Assembly: GCA_902582235.1 (NCBI GenBank) | Contig: CACHQX010000002.1 | Coordinates: 1-64,000, forward strand | DNA from: an uncultured Pelagibacteraceae bacterium | Lineage (GTDB): Bacteria > Pseudomonadota > Alphaproteobacteria > Pelagibacterales > Pelagibacteraceae | DNA: 64,000 nucleotides | Reading direction: 5' to 3' | Shown here: piece after piece, positions 39,825 through 49,464 of the stretch | Position numbering within the stretch: position 1 is the stretch's first letter | How the letters are laid out: each line of letters starts with the position of its first letter | Notes under the pieces: model-generated | What the model was told of the DNA's origin: nothing | Databases searched by the model: none | Seen by the model: the letters and a program-made list of their open reading frames with translations, nothing else | Translations under genes and position numbers: made by a program

Positions 39825-40413
39825 TATTTTTTTTTATTTCTTTTATGTATTCTGTTCCTTGCCATGGGCTATTATAATCAAAATTTCTATAATCTTGCTC
39901 TAATTTGACTGGTTCATAAATTACTTTTTTCTTCTCTTCGCTATATCTGACCTCTTTATGCCCGGTGATTGGAAAATCTTTTCTTAATGGATATCCCTCA
40001 AATTCATAGTCTGTTAAGATTCTTCTTAAATCTGGATGGTCTTGAAAATCAATCCCATACATATCGAAAACTTCTCGTTCCATCCAATTTGCAGATGGAA
40101 AAATACTTGTTATCGAAAAAACCTTTTCATTTTCATTTAAAGGAAAATCAATAATTATTCTTTTGTTAAACTCATGGCTAAGTAATAAATAAATCATCCT
40201 AAATCTATTTTTTTTATTTGGGTAGTCGACTGCAGTTATATCAATGAGTTGCTTAAATTTCATCTCAGGATTTGATTTCAAAAATAATAGAACTTCTTTT
40301 AAGTCATCTTTTTCTATAGAGATACTTAATGTTTCATGTGTAATTTTCGATGAACTCACTTTAGTATTAAGTCCTGAATTTATTTTTTTTTCTAAGTCTG
40401 TATTTTTTAACAT
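39817..40413 (-). CDS. nuoC: NADH-quinone oxidoreductase subunit C
   Basis: 30-kDa peripheral subunit linking NuoB/D to the rest of the arm. The signature is at the C-terminal half: [24 protein letters not shown], quoted in part as [10 protein letters not shown], and [10 protein letters not shown]. 198 residues, separate from nuoD (not fused as in E. coli). It overlaps nuoB by 1 base and nuoD by 8. Confidence 0.96.
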   Translation of the reverse strand: MLKNTDLEKKINSGLNTKVSSSKITHETLSISIEKDDLKEVLLFLKSNPEMKFKQLIDITAVDYPNKKNRFRMIYLLLSHEFNKRIIIDFPLNENEKVFSITSIFPSANWMEREVFDMYGIDFQDHPDLRRILTDYEFEGYPLRKDFPITGHKEVRYSEEKKKVIYEPVKLEQDYRNFDYNSPWQGTEYIKEIKKNNE

Positions 40414-40934
40414 TATCTATTAATTGAACCTTGATCTCTTATCTTCTTTTGTAATTGCATTATTCCATATAACAAAGCCTCTGCTGAAGGAGGGCATCCT
40501 GGTACGTAAACATCAACTGGAACAACTCTATCACATCCTCTAACTACTGAATATGAATAATGATAATAACCACCACCGTTTGCACAGCTTCCCATGGATA
40601 TCACGTATCTTGGTTCAGGCATTTGATCATAAACTTTTCTTAATGCTGGAGCCATTTTGTTAGTTAAAGTACCGGCAACAATCATAACGTCTGATTGTCT
40701 AGGTGAAGCTCTTGGTGCAGCACCAAATCTCTCTAAGTCATACCTTGGCATAGATGTCTGCATCATTTCAACCGCACAGCAAGCTAGTCCAAATGTCATC
40801 CAGTGCAATGAACCTGTTCTTGCCCAATTTACTAAATTGTCTAAAGAAGTTGTTATAAAACCTTTATCCGCAAAATCTTTAGCTAGTTGTTTAAATTCTT
40901 TTGGAATTTGATCTTCTTTATCTTTCAAGTTCAT
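40413..40934 (-). CDS. nuoB: NADH-quinone oxidoreductase subunit B
   Basis: Carries cluster N2, the last iron-sulfur centre before quinone. Tandem Cys52-Cys53 (LACCAVEMM), then Cys in [13 protein letters not shown] and VPGCPP complete the ligands. I choose the ATG at 40934, which makes a 4-base ATGA overlap with the nuoA stop and yields 173 residues; an ATG at 40961 adds MEERGFGLG and would overlap nuoA by 31 bases. Confidence 0.96.
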   Translation of the reverse strand: MNLKDKEDQIPKEFKQLAKDFADKGFITTSLDNLVNWARTGSLHWMTFGLACCAVEMMQTSMPRYDLERFGAAPRASPRQSDVMIVAGTLTNKMAPALRKVYDQMPEPRYVISMGSCANGGGYYHYSYSVVRGCDRVVPVDVYVPGCPPSAEALLYGIMQLQKKIRDQGSINR

Positions 40935-41299
40935 TCCCAATCCAAAGCCCCTTTCTTCCACTCATAAATAAACCCTACAGTTAAAATGAACAAAAAAATC
41001 ATCATTGAAATAAAACCAAAAATACCAATTTTTCCTAAAGAAATTGCCCATGGAAAAAGAAAAGCTATTTCTAAATCGAATATTATAAATAGAATTGCTA
41101 CTAAATAAAATCTAACATCAAACTCCATTCTGGAGTCATTAAAAGGTTCAAAACCGCATTCATATGCAGATAATTTTTCTGGATCAGGGTTTTTGGGTGC
41201 CACTACAAAATTAAGAAAAATGAAACCAATACTAAGAAGTAGGGCAACTCCAAAAAAAATTATTATTGTTAGATAGTTATTTAAAAAATCTGAGTACAT
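40931..41299 (-). CDS. nuoA: NADH-quinone oxidoreductase subunit A
   Basis: Small membrane subunit (122 residues, three helices). [10 protein letters not shown] with the conserved loop cysteine and [20 protein letters not shown] with its acidic residues (read here as [10 protein letters not shown]) are diagnostic of NuoA/ND3. First gene of the nuo operon; 107 bases separate it from tRNA-Asp on the same strand. Confidence 0.96.
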   Translation of the reverse strand: MYSDFLNNYLTIIIFFGVALLLSIGFIFLNFVVAPKNPDPEKLSAYECGFEPFNDSRMEFDVRFYLVAILFIIFDLEIAFLFPWAISLGKIGIFGFISMMIFLFILTVGFIYEWKKGALDWE

Positions 41300-41385
41300 A
41301 TTTATTTATATATAATCTTTTTGATTAATTGAAAGTGCAGTTAAGTCACGTTATTGGGGGCTAATTTGTTGAGTGATTAGTGTTA

Positions 41386-41402
41386 TTGATAATTATTATC
41401 AA
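41386..41402. promoter_or_regulatory. Perfect palindrome between tRNA-Asp and nuoA, possible operator
   Basis: TTGATAAT-T-ATTATCAA is an exact 8+8 inverted repeat with a one-base centre. It begins 4 bases after the 3' end of tRNA-Asp and 87 bases before nuoA. The GATAAT/ATTATC halves resemble Fur-family operators, and a one-base loop makes a hairpin role less likely than protein binding. Identity of any regulator is not shown by the sequence. Confidence 0.35.
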
Positions 41403-41406
41403 AAAC

Positions 41407-41483
41407 TGGCGGGAGTGACGGGACTCGAACCCGCGACCTATCGCGTGACAGGCGATCGCTCTAACCAACTGAGCTACACCCCC
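41407..41483 (-). tRNA. tRNA-Asp (GTC)
   Basis: Read on the minus strand, the 77 bases fold as a full cloverleaf: acceptor GGGGGTG pairs with the 3' end, D-arm GCTCAGTTGGTTAGAGC, anticodon loop CTGTCAC giving GTC, and T-arm with GGTTCGAGTCC. The CCA end is encoded. It lies 13 bases downstream of tRNA-Val and shares its promoter. Confidence 0.97.
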
Positions 41484-41496
41484 TAGTATTTTATTT

Positions 41497-41572
41497 TGGT
41501 GGGCGGTAAAGGACTCGAACCTTTGACCCCCTCGGTGTAAACGAGATGCTCTACCAACTGAGCTAACCGCCC
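41497..41572 (-). tRNA. tRNA-Val (TAC)
   Basis: Minus strand, 76 bases. GGGCGGT pairs with ACCGCCC; D-arm GCTCAGTTGGTAGAGC; anticodon loop TTTACAC gives TAC; T-arm AGGTTCGAGTCCT; CCA encoded. First of a Val-Asp tandem upstream of the nuo operon. Confidence 0.97.
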
Positions 41573-41589
41573 AAGACCAAAAGTGAAGT

Positions 41590-41624
41590 AATATGTTTTA
41601 TATCTTTTAGTACTACAACGTCAA
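41590..41624 (-). promoter_or_regulatory. Promoter of the tRNA-Val/tRNA-Asp unit
   Basis: On the minus strand TTGACG (41619-41624) is followed after 16 bases by TATAAA (41597-41602), with the start predicted near 41590, about 18 bases before tRNA-Val. The -10 context AAGATATAAA recurs exactly before tRNA-Leu. Read-through could feed nuoA. Confidence 0.7.
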
Positions 41625-41685
41625 GTTCAATTAGTTATTAAAACGGATCTGTTAAGTTAAAAAGCTGTATTTAAGGGATTTATAA

Positions 41686-42654
41686 TTAAATCATTTTAGA
41701 TACATAATATTTTTTAAACAAATTAAACGTATCTTTAAACTTTTCAGGTTTCGTTTTGAATACAACATTATTTTTGTTGTGAGACCAAACCCCGTTTTGA
41801 TCAAATTTATCGTAATAGTCTAAGTAAGATCTATTATCATCAAATTTTTCGGGAATTGCGATAAATGATATGAACAATATATCTCGATGGTGGTTTTCTT
41901 TAGGTATACCTGCTCTGTGTAAACATTCAGTTGTATTAGCAAATAAAGTTTCACCAACCATACCAGAATTTACATAAAGTCCATTCAGTTCTTTGCACAG
42001 ATAATTATGTCTATTTTTATATTTATTCTCTTTGATAAATTTTCTTGTAGATGATTTTGAATAAATGTGTAGAGGACCATCTTCTTCTGATACATCTTGT
42101 AAATTAATAAACATCTTAATATGTGTATTTACATAAGCATCAACATGATAATAATTACTATATATTTCAAATTCTTTTGTTCTGGTGTATCTATTATAAT
42201 ATTCTTTATTCTCTAATGGTAAATTTCTTTTCACTTGGATTTCGGCAATAGAAATTTTGTTATTATAATAACTTTCTAAACCTAATAAATCATCTTTAAA
42301 ATCTGTTTTTATAAATTCAATTATTTTATTTCTGAGAGAGGGATCTACATTAAAAGATATATTTTTTTTTTTATTTTCAATCTTATTTTGATTTAAAAGT
42401 TCAGTAGTTTTTTCATCAACATCATTTTTATTAATTATATTCTTCTGTATTAAATCAATAAACTCTTTTGAAGCTTTACTACCTTTAAAATATCCATTTT
42501 TTACAAACTGATTTATTTTTTCATCTTTTTTGTTATTTTTGCAAATTATTGTCCTGTAAAAAAAATTAAAAATATTATAATTAAACCTATTGGGATTTCC
42601 AAATATATATGTGCTCAATATATTATTAATTTTTTCATAGATTTTTTTGATCAT
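41686..42654 (-). CDS. PhyH-like 2-oxoglutarate/Fe(II) dioxygenase
   Basis: 322 residues. The C-terminal half carries the facial triad of the phytanoyl-CoA hydroxylase family: His170 and Asp172 (YHVDAY), His246 (CLHRAG), and Arg257 at the usual spacing for binding 2-oxoglutarate. Segments such as INLQDVSEEDGPLHIY and NSGMVGETLFANT fit PhyH-like proteins. The first 100 residues are basic, Lys/Asn-rich and unlike any domain I recognise. Substrate unknown. It is divergent from a methyltransferase gene and lies between tRNA-Val and lon, both conserved blocks, so it looks like an accessory insertion; cell-surface or secondary-metabolite modification is a guess. Confidence 0.7.
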   Translation of the reverse strand: MIKKIYEKINNILSTYIFGNPNRFNYNIFNFFYRTIICKNNKKDEKINQFVKNGYFKGSKASKEFIDLIQKNIINKNDVDEKTTELLNQNKIENKKKNISFNVDPSLRNKIIEFIKTDFKDDLLGLESYYNNKISIAEIQVKRNLPLENKEYYNRYTRTKEFEIYSNYYHVDAYVNTHIKMFINLQDVSEEDGPLHIYSKSSTRKFIKENKYKNRHNYLCKELNGLYVNSGMVGETLFANTTECLHRAGIPKENHHRDILFISFIAIPEKFDDNRSYLDYYDKFDQNGVWSHNKNNVVFKTKPEKFKDTFNLFKKYYVSKMI

Positions 42655-42791
42655 AGTTATTAAAATGTATTAATTTGATTAAAAGATACAACTATCAAAG
42701 TTTATAAAGCTTGAAAAGTAAAAATTTGTTGATAATTACAAATTTTGATAGATAAATATAAAAAAAACCATTTATACAGGGAAAATTAATC

Positions 42792-43553
42792 GTGCAATAT
42801 TTATATAGGTTTGTTGTTGTGAGAATTTTAATTTCTCTAACAAGGTATTTTATTTTTAATTTTTTTGGAAAATTTAAAACATTATATAATCCAGAAGATA
42901 AAAAAATGTCCAATGTAACTGTTTATGAAACAGGAAAAACAGGTTTATCTCATAATTTAGTTTACAGAAATTTACCTGAAAAATTTAATTTTAAACAAAT
43001 TAAAAAAAAATTACTTCAATTCGCAGGTAAAAAAGCAGAACTTTTAGTCTATCCTCTTAAATCAATTGATTTTGTTAATTTTAATAAATTTAAAGTTCTA
43101 AGTATTGGACCTAGAGTCGAGGCTGAGTTGATGACAATTCGATCAATGGGATTTAAATGGAAAAATATAAAAGCAATAGATCTTCATTCCTATTCAAGTT
43201 TAATAGAACTAGGAGATATGCACAATATAAAATATGAAAATAACTCTTTTGATGTAATTATAAGTGGATGGACATTACGGTACAGCACAAATATTAATTT
43301 GGCTTTGTCAGAAATGCTAAGAGTTTGTAAGACAGGCGGAATAATATCAATTGGATTTACATATGTTAAAAACGCTTCAATTGACTCAAATTTAAAAACT
43401 AATAAGACAGCAGAAAATGAGCTCTATTCTACAGACCAAATTAAAGATTTTTATAAAAACAATATAAGAAATGTTTATTTTGAATTTGATGCATATAGAG
43501 AAAATCCTAGTATAAATAGACAATCAATAATAGTTTTAAGAATAAAAAAATAA
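42792..43553 (+). CDS. Class I SAM-dependent methyltransferase-like protein
   Basis: 253 residues. A Rossmann methyltransferase core is visible: VLSIGPRVEAE in place of motif I (about 102-112), an acidic strand end AIDLHS (Asp130), LGDMHNIKYENNSFDVIISGWTL (quoted in part as FDVIISGW) and EMLRVCKTGGIISIGF. Motif I lacks the full GxGxG, so SAM binding should be tested. The first 38 residues are hydrophobic and basic, possibly a membrane anchor; a second in-frame ATG at residue 39 (MSNVTVYE) could be the real start. Divergent from the dioxygenase gene and convergent with lon. Substrate unknown. Confidence 0.65.
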   Translation: MQYLYRFVVVRILISLTRYFIFNFFGKFKTLYNPEDKKMSNVTVYETGKTGLSHNLVYRNLPEKFNFKQIKKKLLQFAGKKAELLVYPLKSIDFVNFNKFKVLSIGPRVEAELMTIRSMGFKWKNIKAIDLHSYSSLIELGDMHNIKYENNSFDVIISGWTLRYSTNINLALSEMLRVCKTGGIISIGFTYVKNASIDSNLKTNKTAENELYSTDQIKDFYKNNIRNVYFEFDAYRENPSINRQSIIVLRIKK

Positions 43554-43582
43554 AATAATCTATTAATTAATAATTATGAAAA

Positions 43583-45970
43583 CTACTGAATACTTGCTTG
43601 TGTTTTTTCTGTTTTTTTATTTTCAGATATTTTATCTACCTCAACCCAATCTGTAGGCTTTAGTTCTTTTGTTAGAGCAATCTTTAAAACTTCATCAGCT
43701 GTATTCACAGGAGTTATCTTTATATCATGAATAACTTTTTTAGGGATATCTACTAAATTTTTTTCGTTATCTTTGGGAATTAATACTTGTTTAATTCCAG
43801 CTCTATGCGCTGCTAAAAGTTTCTCTTTTAATCCACCAATTGGTAAAACCTGACCTGTAATTGTGACTTCACCAGTCATTGCAATTTCTCTTTTAACAGG
43901 AATTTTAGTAATTGATGAAACAATTGATGTTACCATAGCTATTCCAGCAGATGGACCATCTTTAGGTGTTGCCCCTTCTGGAACGTGAATATGAAAATCT
44001 TTTTTCTCAAATGTTGGAGGAATAATTCCAAATTCTAAACATTTGGATCTAACAAAAGATTTTGCTGCTTTAACAGACTCTTGCATAACATCCCCTAATT
44101 TTCCTGTAATTTGCATTCGACCTTTTCCTGGCATATTTACAGTTTCAATTTTTAAAATTTCCCCACCAAATTCAGTCCAAGCAAGCCCTGTTACAATTCC
44201 AACTTTGTTTTCCTCCTCTAGCTCACCAAATTTAAATTTCTTGACACCTAAAAAATCTCCTAAATTTTTATCATTGACAGTTACATCTTTACTTTCATTA
44301 TTAACAACTTTTTTTACAACTTTTCTAGTTATCTTAGAAATTTCCCGCTCAAGGTTTCTCACTCCTGACTCTCTTGTATAATATCTGATGATATCTTTAA
44401 TAGTTCCATCAGATAAATTCATCTCACCATCTTTCACTCCATTATCCTTAATTTGTTTTGGTAATAAGTATTTATTTGCGATATTAATTTTTTCATCCTC
44501 AGTATAACCAGGTATTCTTATAACTTCCATTCTATCTAATAGCGGTGGCAATATATTTAATGTGTTAGCAGTGGTCACAAACAATACATCTGATAAATCA
44601 TAGTCCACTTCTAAATAATGATCGTTAAAAGTAGTGTTCTGTTCTGGATCAAGGGCTTCCAACAAAGCTGAGGACGGATCACCTCTGTAATCGTTTCCAA
44701 CTTTGTCAATCTCATCAAGTAAGAACAAAGGATTTTTTGTTCCAGCTTTTTTCATCATTTGAATAATCTTTCCAGGAAGAGATCCTATATAAGTTCTTCT
44801 GTGACCGCGAACCTCTGCTTCATCTCGCACTCCACCTAATGACATTCTGACGAATTGTCTATTTGTTGCTTTTGCAATAGATTTCCCTAAAGAAGTTTTT
44901 CCAACTCCAGGGGGACCTACTAAACATAATATTGGACCTTTTAATTTATTCATTCTCTTTTGAACTGCAAGAAATTCAATTATTCTCTCTTTTACTTTTT
45001 CGAGACCAAAATGATCTTCATCTAAAACCTTTTGGGCTTTGTTTAAATCAATTTCTGTTTTGTCTTTTTTGAACCAAGGCAAATCTATCATCCAATCTAA
45101 ATAATTTCTTACAACTGTAGCTTCAGCAGACATTGGGCTCATATTTTTTAGTTTTTTTAATTCAGATAGACATTTTTTTTCAACATCTTTTGGCATTTTA
45201 GCTTTAAGAATTGCTTTATTTAAATTTGATGTTTCGTCTTTTCCATCTTCAATTTCACCAAGCTCTTTCTGTATAGCCTTAAGTTGTTCATTTAAATAAT
45301 ACTCTCTCTGGGTTTTTTCCATTTGTGTTTTTACTCGACCTCTGATCCTTTTTTCTACACCAATAATACTTGTTTCATTTTCCATTATCTTTATGATTAA
45401 AGTTAATCTCTTCTTAACATCTTGAGTTTCAAAAATTTGTTGTTTTTCAGATATAGATGCATTCAAATGAGATGCAATGTTGTCTGCAATTTTCGAAGGA
45501 TCTTTCATAACTTTAATGTTATTAATTGTTTCACTCGAAATTTTTTTATTAATTGAAGTTAACTTTTCAAGTTTTTTAACAGCAGATAGGGCTGTTTGCA
45601 TCAAATCTTCATCTTTATTAATTTGATCACTTATTTTTTCGTAAGAACAAGTTATGAAATCTTTATTGTCGTTATAGTCATTTATTTTAACTCTGTTAAT
45701 TCCCTCAACTAAAACTTTAACTGTTCCATCTGGTAATTTTAAAAGTTGTAGAATGTTACTTTCACAACCGTAAGTAAATACATCATTTTTAGTTGGATCA
45801 TCAACTTCAGAATTTTTTTGAGTTACAAGAATTATTTTTTTTTCTTTTTTCATTATCTCGTTGAGGGCATTAATTGATTTGTCTCTCCCTACAAATAATG
45901 GAATAACCATACTAGGAAAAACTACTATGTCTCTTAAAGGTAATAACGGTAAGTTAAATTTCATTTCCAT
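43583..45970 (-). CDS. lon: ATP-dependent protease Lon
   Basis: Hexameric AAA+ serine protease degrading misfolded and regulatory proteins. N-terminal substrate domain (LPLLPLRDIVVFP), AAA+ Walker A GPPGVGKTS near residue 350, Walker B LFLLDEIDK, and a C-terminal protease domain with catalytic Ser in PKDGPSAG and Lys in GGLKEKLLAA. 795 residues. It follows clpX on the same strand after 61 bases, so the cluster order is tig-clpP-clpX-lon, typical for proteobacteria. Confidence 0.97.
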   Translation of the reverse strand: MEMKFNLPLLPLRDIVVFPSMVIPLFVGRDKSINALNEIMKKEKKIILVTQKNSEVDDPTKNDVFTYGCESNILQLLKLPDGTVKVLVEGINRVKINDYNDNKDFITCSYEKISDQINKDEDLMQTALSAVKKLEKLTSINKKISSETINNIKVMKDPSKIADNIASHLNASISEKQQIFETQDVKKRLTLIIKIMENETSIIGVEKRIRGRVKTQMEKTQREYYLNEQLKAIQKELGEIEDGKDETSNLNKAILKAKMPKDVEKKCLSELKKLKNMSPMSAEATVVRNYLDWMIDLPWFKKDKTEIDLNKAQKVLDEDHFGLEKVKERIIEFLAVQKRMNKLKGPILCLVGPPGVGKTSLGKSIAKATNRQFVRMSLGGVRDEAEVRGHRRTYIGSLPGKIIQMMKKAGTKNPLFLLDEIDKVGNDYRGDPSSALLEALDPEQNTTFNDHYLEVDYDLSDVLFVTTANTLNILPPLLDRMEVIRIPGYTEDEKINIANKYLLPKQIKDNGVKDGEMNLSDGTIKDIIRYYTRESGVRNLEREISKITRKVVKKVVNNESKDVTVNDKNLGDFLGVKKFKFGELEEENKVGIVTGLAWTEFGGEILKIETVNMPGKGRMQITGKLGDVMQESVKAAKSFVRSKCLEFGIIPPTFEKKDFHIHVPEGATPKDGPSAGIAMVTSIVSSITKIPVKREIAMTGEVTITGQVLPIGGLKEKLLAAHRAGIKQVLIPKDNEKNLVDIPKKVIHDIKITPVNTADEVLKIALTKELKPTDWVEVDKISENKKTEKTQASIQ

Positions 45971-46031
45971 AATATAAATATGGATATTAAATCAAAATTT
46001 GCAATACTTATTTATTGTTTGTTAACTATAT

Positions 46032-47306
46032 TTATGCTGCTGAGGTTTTAGATTTATCTTTATCTTTATCTTTTTGAGCATTTTTGGAGTGGACAATAAT
46101 TGGTTGACTTTGCCCTTTGGCCGCACCTGAATCGACTATAACTTCATTTACATTTTCCATACTAGGCAAATCAAACATTGTTTTCAATAGCACACTTTCT
46201 AAGATAGATCTTAGTCCTCTTGCCCCTGTTTTTTTATTAATTGCTTTTTGAGCTATCTCTTTAATTGCTGTATCTTTAAATATGAGTTTAGCCCCTTCAA
46301 GTTTAAACAATTCTTGATATTGTTTAATGAGAGAATTTTTGGGCTCTTGTAAAATTTTTATTAGGGATTTTTCATCTAAATCTTCCAGTGTTGCTATTAT
46401 TGGAAGTCTACCTATAAACTCTGGTATCAATCCATACTTTAATAAATCTTCTGGTTCTAAACTTTTCATCCATTCGCCTGTTTTCTTATCTTCAGTATTT
46501 TTAACCTCTGCCCCGAATCCTATTGAGGATCCTTTGTCTCTTTGTGAAATTATTTTGTCTAAACCTGCGAAAGCACCTCCACAAATAAACAAAATATTAG
46601 TTGTATCTACTTGTAAAAATTCTTGTTGTGGATGTTTTCTTCCACCTTGTGGAGGAACACTTGCAATTGTACCTTCCATTATTTTTAATAAAGCCTGTTG
46701 AACTCCTTCACCTGATACATCTCTAGTGATAGAAGGGTTTTCTGATTTTCTGCTTATCTTATCTACTTCATCGATATAAACTATACCTCTTTGAGCTTTC
46801 TCAACATTATAATCAGCCGCTTGTAAAAGTTTTAAAATTATATTTTCAACATCTTCTCCGACATATCCAGCCTCAGTCAAAGTTGTTGCATCTGCCATGG
46901 TAAAAGGAACATCTAATATTCTTGCAAGTGTTTGGGCAAGTAAAGTTTTTCCACAACCAGTAGGGCCAATTAATAGAATATTTGACTTAGCGAGCTCTAC
47001 ATTTTTACTAGTTTTGCTCTCATAATTTAATCTTTTATAGTGATTGTGAACAGCTACAGATAAAACTTTTTTTGCAAGTTGCTGACCGATTACATAATCG
47101 TCTAAAACTGAACAAATTTGTTTTGGAGATGGTAAACCATCTTGGTGTTTAACAAATGTATCTTTGTTTTCTTCTTTAATAATGTCCATACACAACTCAA
47201 CACACTCATCGCAAATGAACACTGTTGGTCCTGCAATTAATTTTCTAACCTCGTGCTGGCTTTTGCCACAAAAAGAACAGTATAAAATGTTTTTACTACC
47301 TGACAT
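46032..47306 (-). CDS. clpX: ClpX, ATPase subunit of ClpXP
   Basis: Unfoldase that feeds substrates, including ssrA-tagged proteins, to ClpP. Zinc-binding Cys10, 13, 32 and 35; Walker A GPTGCGKT; pore loop [10 protein letters not shown]; Walker [10 protein letters not shown]; sensor region IGRLPII. 424 residues, ending in a Lys/Asp-rich tail. A 100-base gap separates it from clpP. Confidence 0.97.
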   Translation of the reverse strand: MSGSKNILYCSFCGKSQHEVRKLIAGPTVFICDECVELCMDIIKEENKDTFVKHQDGLPSPKQICSVLDDYVIGQQLAKKVLSVAVHNHYKRLNYESKTSKNVELAKSNILLIGPTGCGKTLLAQTLARILDVPFTMADATTLTEAGYVGEDVENIILKLLQAADYNVEKAQRGIVYIDEVDKISRKSENPSITRDVSGEGVQQALLKIMEGTIASVPPQGGRKHPQQEFLQVDTTNILFICGGAFAGLDKIISQRDKGSSIGFGAEVKNTEDKKTGEWMKSLEPEDLLKYGLIPEFIGRLPIIATLEDLDEKSLIKILQEPKNSLIKQYQELFKLEGAKLIFKDTAIKEIAQKAINKKTGARGLRSILESVLLKTMFDLPSMENVNEVIVDSGAAKGQSQPIIVHSKNAQKDKDKDKSKTSAA

Positions 47307-47406
47307 ATATTTTTAAATTATTAAACGAATCACTATATATACTTTATTATAAAATGTGTTTATGAGGCAAGTCTTGTGTTTAGATTGAGCTATATCTTGT
47401 GGAATA

Positions 47407-48018
47407 TTATAATCTTTTTTCAACAACTTGATCTATCAAACCAAATTCTTTAGCATTTTCAGACGTCATAAAATTATCTCTTTCAAGTGCAATTTTAATT
47501 TCATCTTCACTCTTTCCAGTGTGTTTAGAATATATTTGGTTTAATCTTTTTTTAAGAGATAAAACTTCGTTAGCGTGGATTTCAATATCTGTTGCTTGAC
47601 CTTGAAAGCCTGCAGATGGTTGATGAACCATTATTCTTGAATTGGGCAGAGAAAATCTTTTTCCTTTTTCGCCTGCAGCCAGAAGAAAAGATCCCATTGA
47701 TGCTGCTTGACCAATACATAATGTTGAAACATCAGGTTTAATATATTGCATAGTATCATAAATTCCTAAACCAGCAGTTACTAAGCCACCTGGGCTGTTG
47801 ATGTACAAGGAAATTTCTTTTTTTGGATTTTCAGACTCTAAAAACAAAAGTTGTGCTGTCACTAATGATGCAACGTTATCATTGATTGGGCCAACTAAAA
47901 AAACAATTCTCTCCTTTAATAATCTTGAATAAATATCATAAGCTCTTTCACCTCTGCTTGATTGCTCAACAACCATCGGTATCAAAGTATTCATTTGTTC
48001 TAAGATTTTTTCACTCAT
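47407..48018 (-). CDS. clpP: ClpP protease subunit
   Basis: Tetradecameric serine protease. The triad is Ser107 (GQAASMG), His132 (MVHQPS) and Asp181 (ERDNFM); 203 residues. N-terminal [20 protein letters not shown] is the normal start with little or no propeptide. It lies between tig (32-base gap) and clpX. Confidence 0.97.
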   Translation of the reverse strand: MSEKILEQMNTLIPMVVEQSSRGERAYDIYSRLLKERIVFLVGPINDNVASLVTAQLLFLESENPKKEISLYINSPGGLVTAGLGIYDTMQYIKPDVSTLCIGQAASMGSFLLAAGEKGKRFSLPNSRIMVHQPSAGFQGQATDIEIHANEVLSLKKRLNQIYSKHTGKSEDEIKIALERDNFMTSENAKEFGLIDQVVEKRL

Positions 48019-48050
48019 AATTTCGAATCAGTCACTTATACAACTTGAGA

Positions 48051-49457
48051 TTACTTTTTGCTAACTTTTTTTGTTTTTTTTTTAATTGGGGCTTTTTTTT
48101 GTTTCTTTTCAGATGTCTTCAGCTTTTTTTCTTTAACATCAGCTGATGATTGAGCTTTGATGTTTCTTTCGTTTTCTTCCTTTAAAATTTTTTCTGCTTC
48201 TGATTTATCAATTTCTTTTACAGTTTTCTTAGCTTTTGATTTGATAAAATCAATTATCTTTTGTTCATAAATACTCCCTCGTAATGATGCTGCAGCTTCA
48301 GGATTTTTTTGATAATAATCCATTACAAGTTTCTCTTGTCCAGGCATCATGCCTATTTGTTTTTGAATTTCGGATTGGATCTCTAAATTTTCTACTTTTA
48401 TATTATTTTCTTCACCAATTTGATTTAGGATTAAACCGAGTTTAATTCTTTTTTTTGCATTTTTTAAATTTGTGCTCTTGTTTTTCTCTATTGCCTCTTT
48501 GTCAAGACCTTGATTTAAAATATTTAATTCCTGATCAATTAATGAACTCGGAATCTCGTCAATTTTAAAATTTTCAATTTCTTCTAAAATTTGATTTTTT
48601 GAAATTTGATCAAGAGAGTTTTTATATTGATCATTTAATTGTTTTGATACCAAATTTTTTAAATCAGCTAAATCTTTAGCTCCAAGTTTTTTAGCAAATT
48701 CATCGTCGATAGGTAAAGGTTTATGTTTTTTAACTGAAACAATTTTGCAAATGAATATTGCTTTTTTTCCAACTAATTCCTTCTCTGGAAAAATTTCTGG
48801 TAAAACTGCCTCAACTTTTATTTCATCGACTTTTTTTGCTTTTAATAATTGTTTATCAAAACCTTTTATAAACAAATCTTTTCCTAACTCTAATTGTGTA
48901 TTCTTGCCTTCGCTTCCTTTAAATTCTTTTCCATCTACTGTTGCTTTATAGTCAAATGTAACTAAATCACCTTCATTAGCAACTTTTGCTGCATCAACTT
49001 CAACAAAATTTTTTTGATTTGAGGCAATTTCTTTAATTCTTTTGTCTGTCTCCTCTTTGGACAAGTTAACTTTATATTCTCTATACTTAATGCTATCTAA
49101 AGAGTTAATCTTAACTTTGGGCATTTCTGTTACACTAATTACATATTCAAGATCTTTCCCTTCTCCAAATTGTTTCAAATCAATCTTTGGTTGGAGAGCA
49201 GGTTTAATTTTCTTTTCATCTAAAGCTTTAGTAGTAGTTTCTTTTAAAATTTTATCTATAACCTCACCGTAAATTGCCTTACCGAATTGTCTTTTAATTA
49301 AATCTTTCGGAACTTTTCCTGGTCTAAATCCTTTTAAGACTACATCATTTTTTAATTGATCATACTTCACATCAAGTTCTTTATTGATTGTATTTTTATC
49401 AACAAAAACTTTTAAATTTTTCTCAAGACCTTTTTTTGTTTCTACTGTAACTTTCAT
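48051..49457 (-). CDS. tig: Trigger factor
   Basis: Ribosome-bound chaperone and prolyl isomerase. The ribosome-docking loop is in FRPGKVPKDLIKRQFG; the FKBP-type domain is centred on EGDLVTFDYKATVDGKEF; the rest is the helical chaperone body. 468 residues, with a very Lys-rich tail of about 40 residues. Its ATG is only 7 bases from the 3' end of tRNA-Leu, so its mRNA leader must be either part of the tRNA transcript or almost absent after tRNA processing. Confidence 0.95.
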   Translation of the reverse strand: MKVTVETKKGLEKNLKVFVDKNTINKELDVKYDQLKNDVVLKGFRPGKVPKDLIKRQFGKAIYGEVIDKILKETTTKALDEKKIKPALQPKIDLKQFGEGKDLEYVISVTEMPKVKINSLDSIKYREYKVNLSKEETDKRIKEIASNQKNFVEVDAAKVANEGDLVTFDYKATVDGKEFKGSEGKNTQLELGKDLFIKGFDKQLLKAKKVDEIKVEAVLPEIFPEKELVGKKAIFICKIVSVKKHKPLPIDDEFAKKLGAKDLADLKNLVSKQLNDQYKNSLDQISKNQILEEIENFKIDEIPSSLIDQELNILNQGLDKEAIEKNKSTNLKNAKKRIKLGLILNQIGEENNIKVENLEIQSEIQKQIGMMPGQEKLVMDYYQKNPEAAASLRGSIYEQKIIDFIKSKAKKTVKEIDKSEAEKILKEENERNIKAQSSADVKEKKLKTSEKKQKKAPIKKKTKKVSKK

Positions 49458-49464
49458 AAAATTA

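Noticed and set aside
42695-42913. 72-residue minus-strand frame between the dioxygenase and methyltransferase genes
   Set aside because: It overlaps the methyltransferase start, has no recognisable motif and reads as AT-rich chance coding.
41407-43553. tRNA-associated integrative element next to tRNA-Val
   Set aside because: No integrase, no duplicated tRNA 3' end, and the inserted genes lie on the 5' side of the tRNAs, so there is no sign of site-specific integration.
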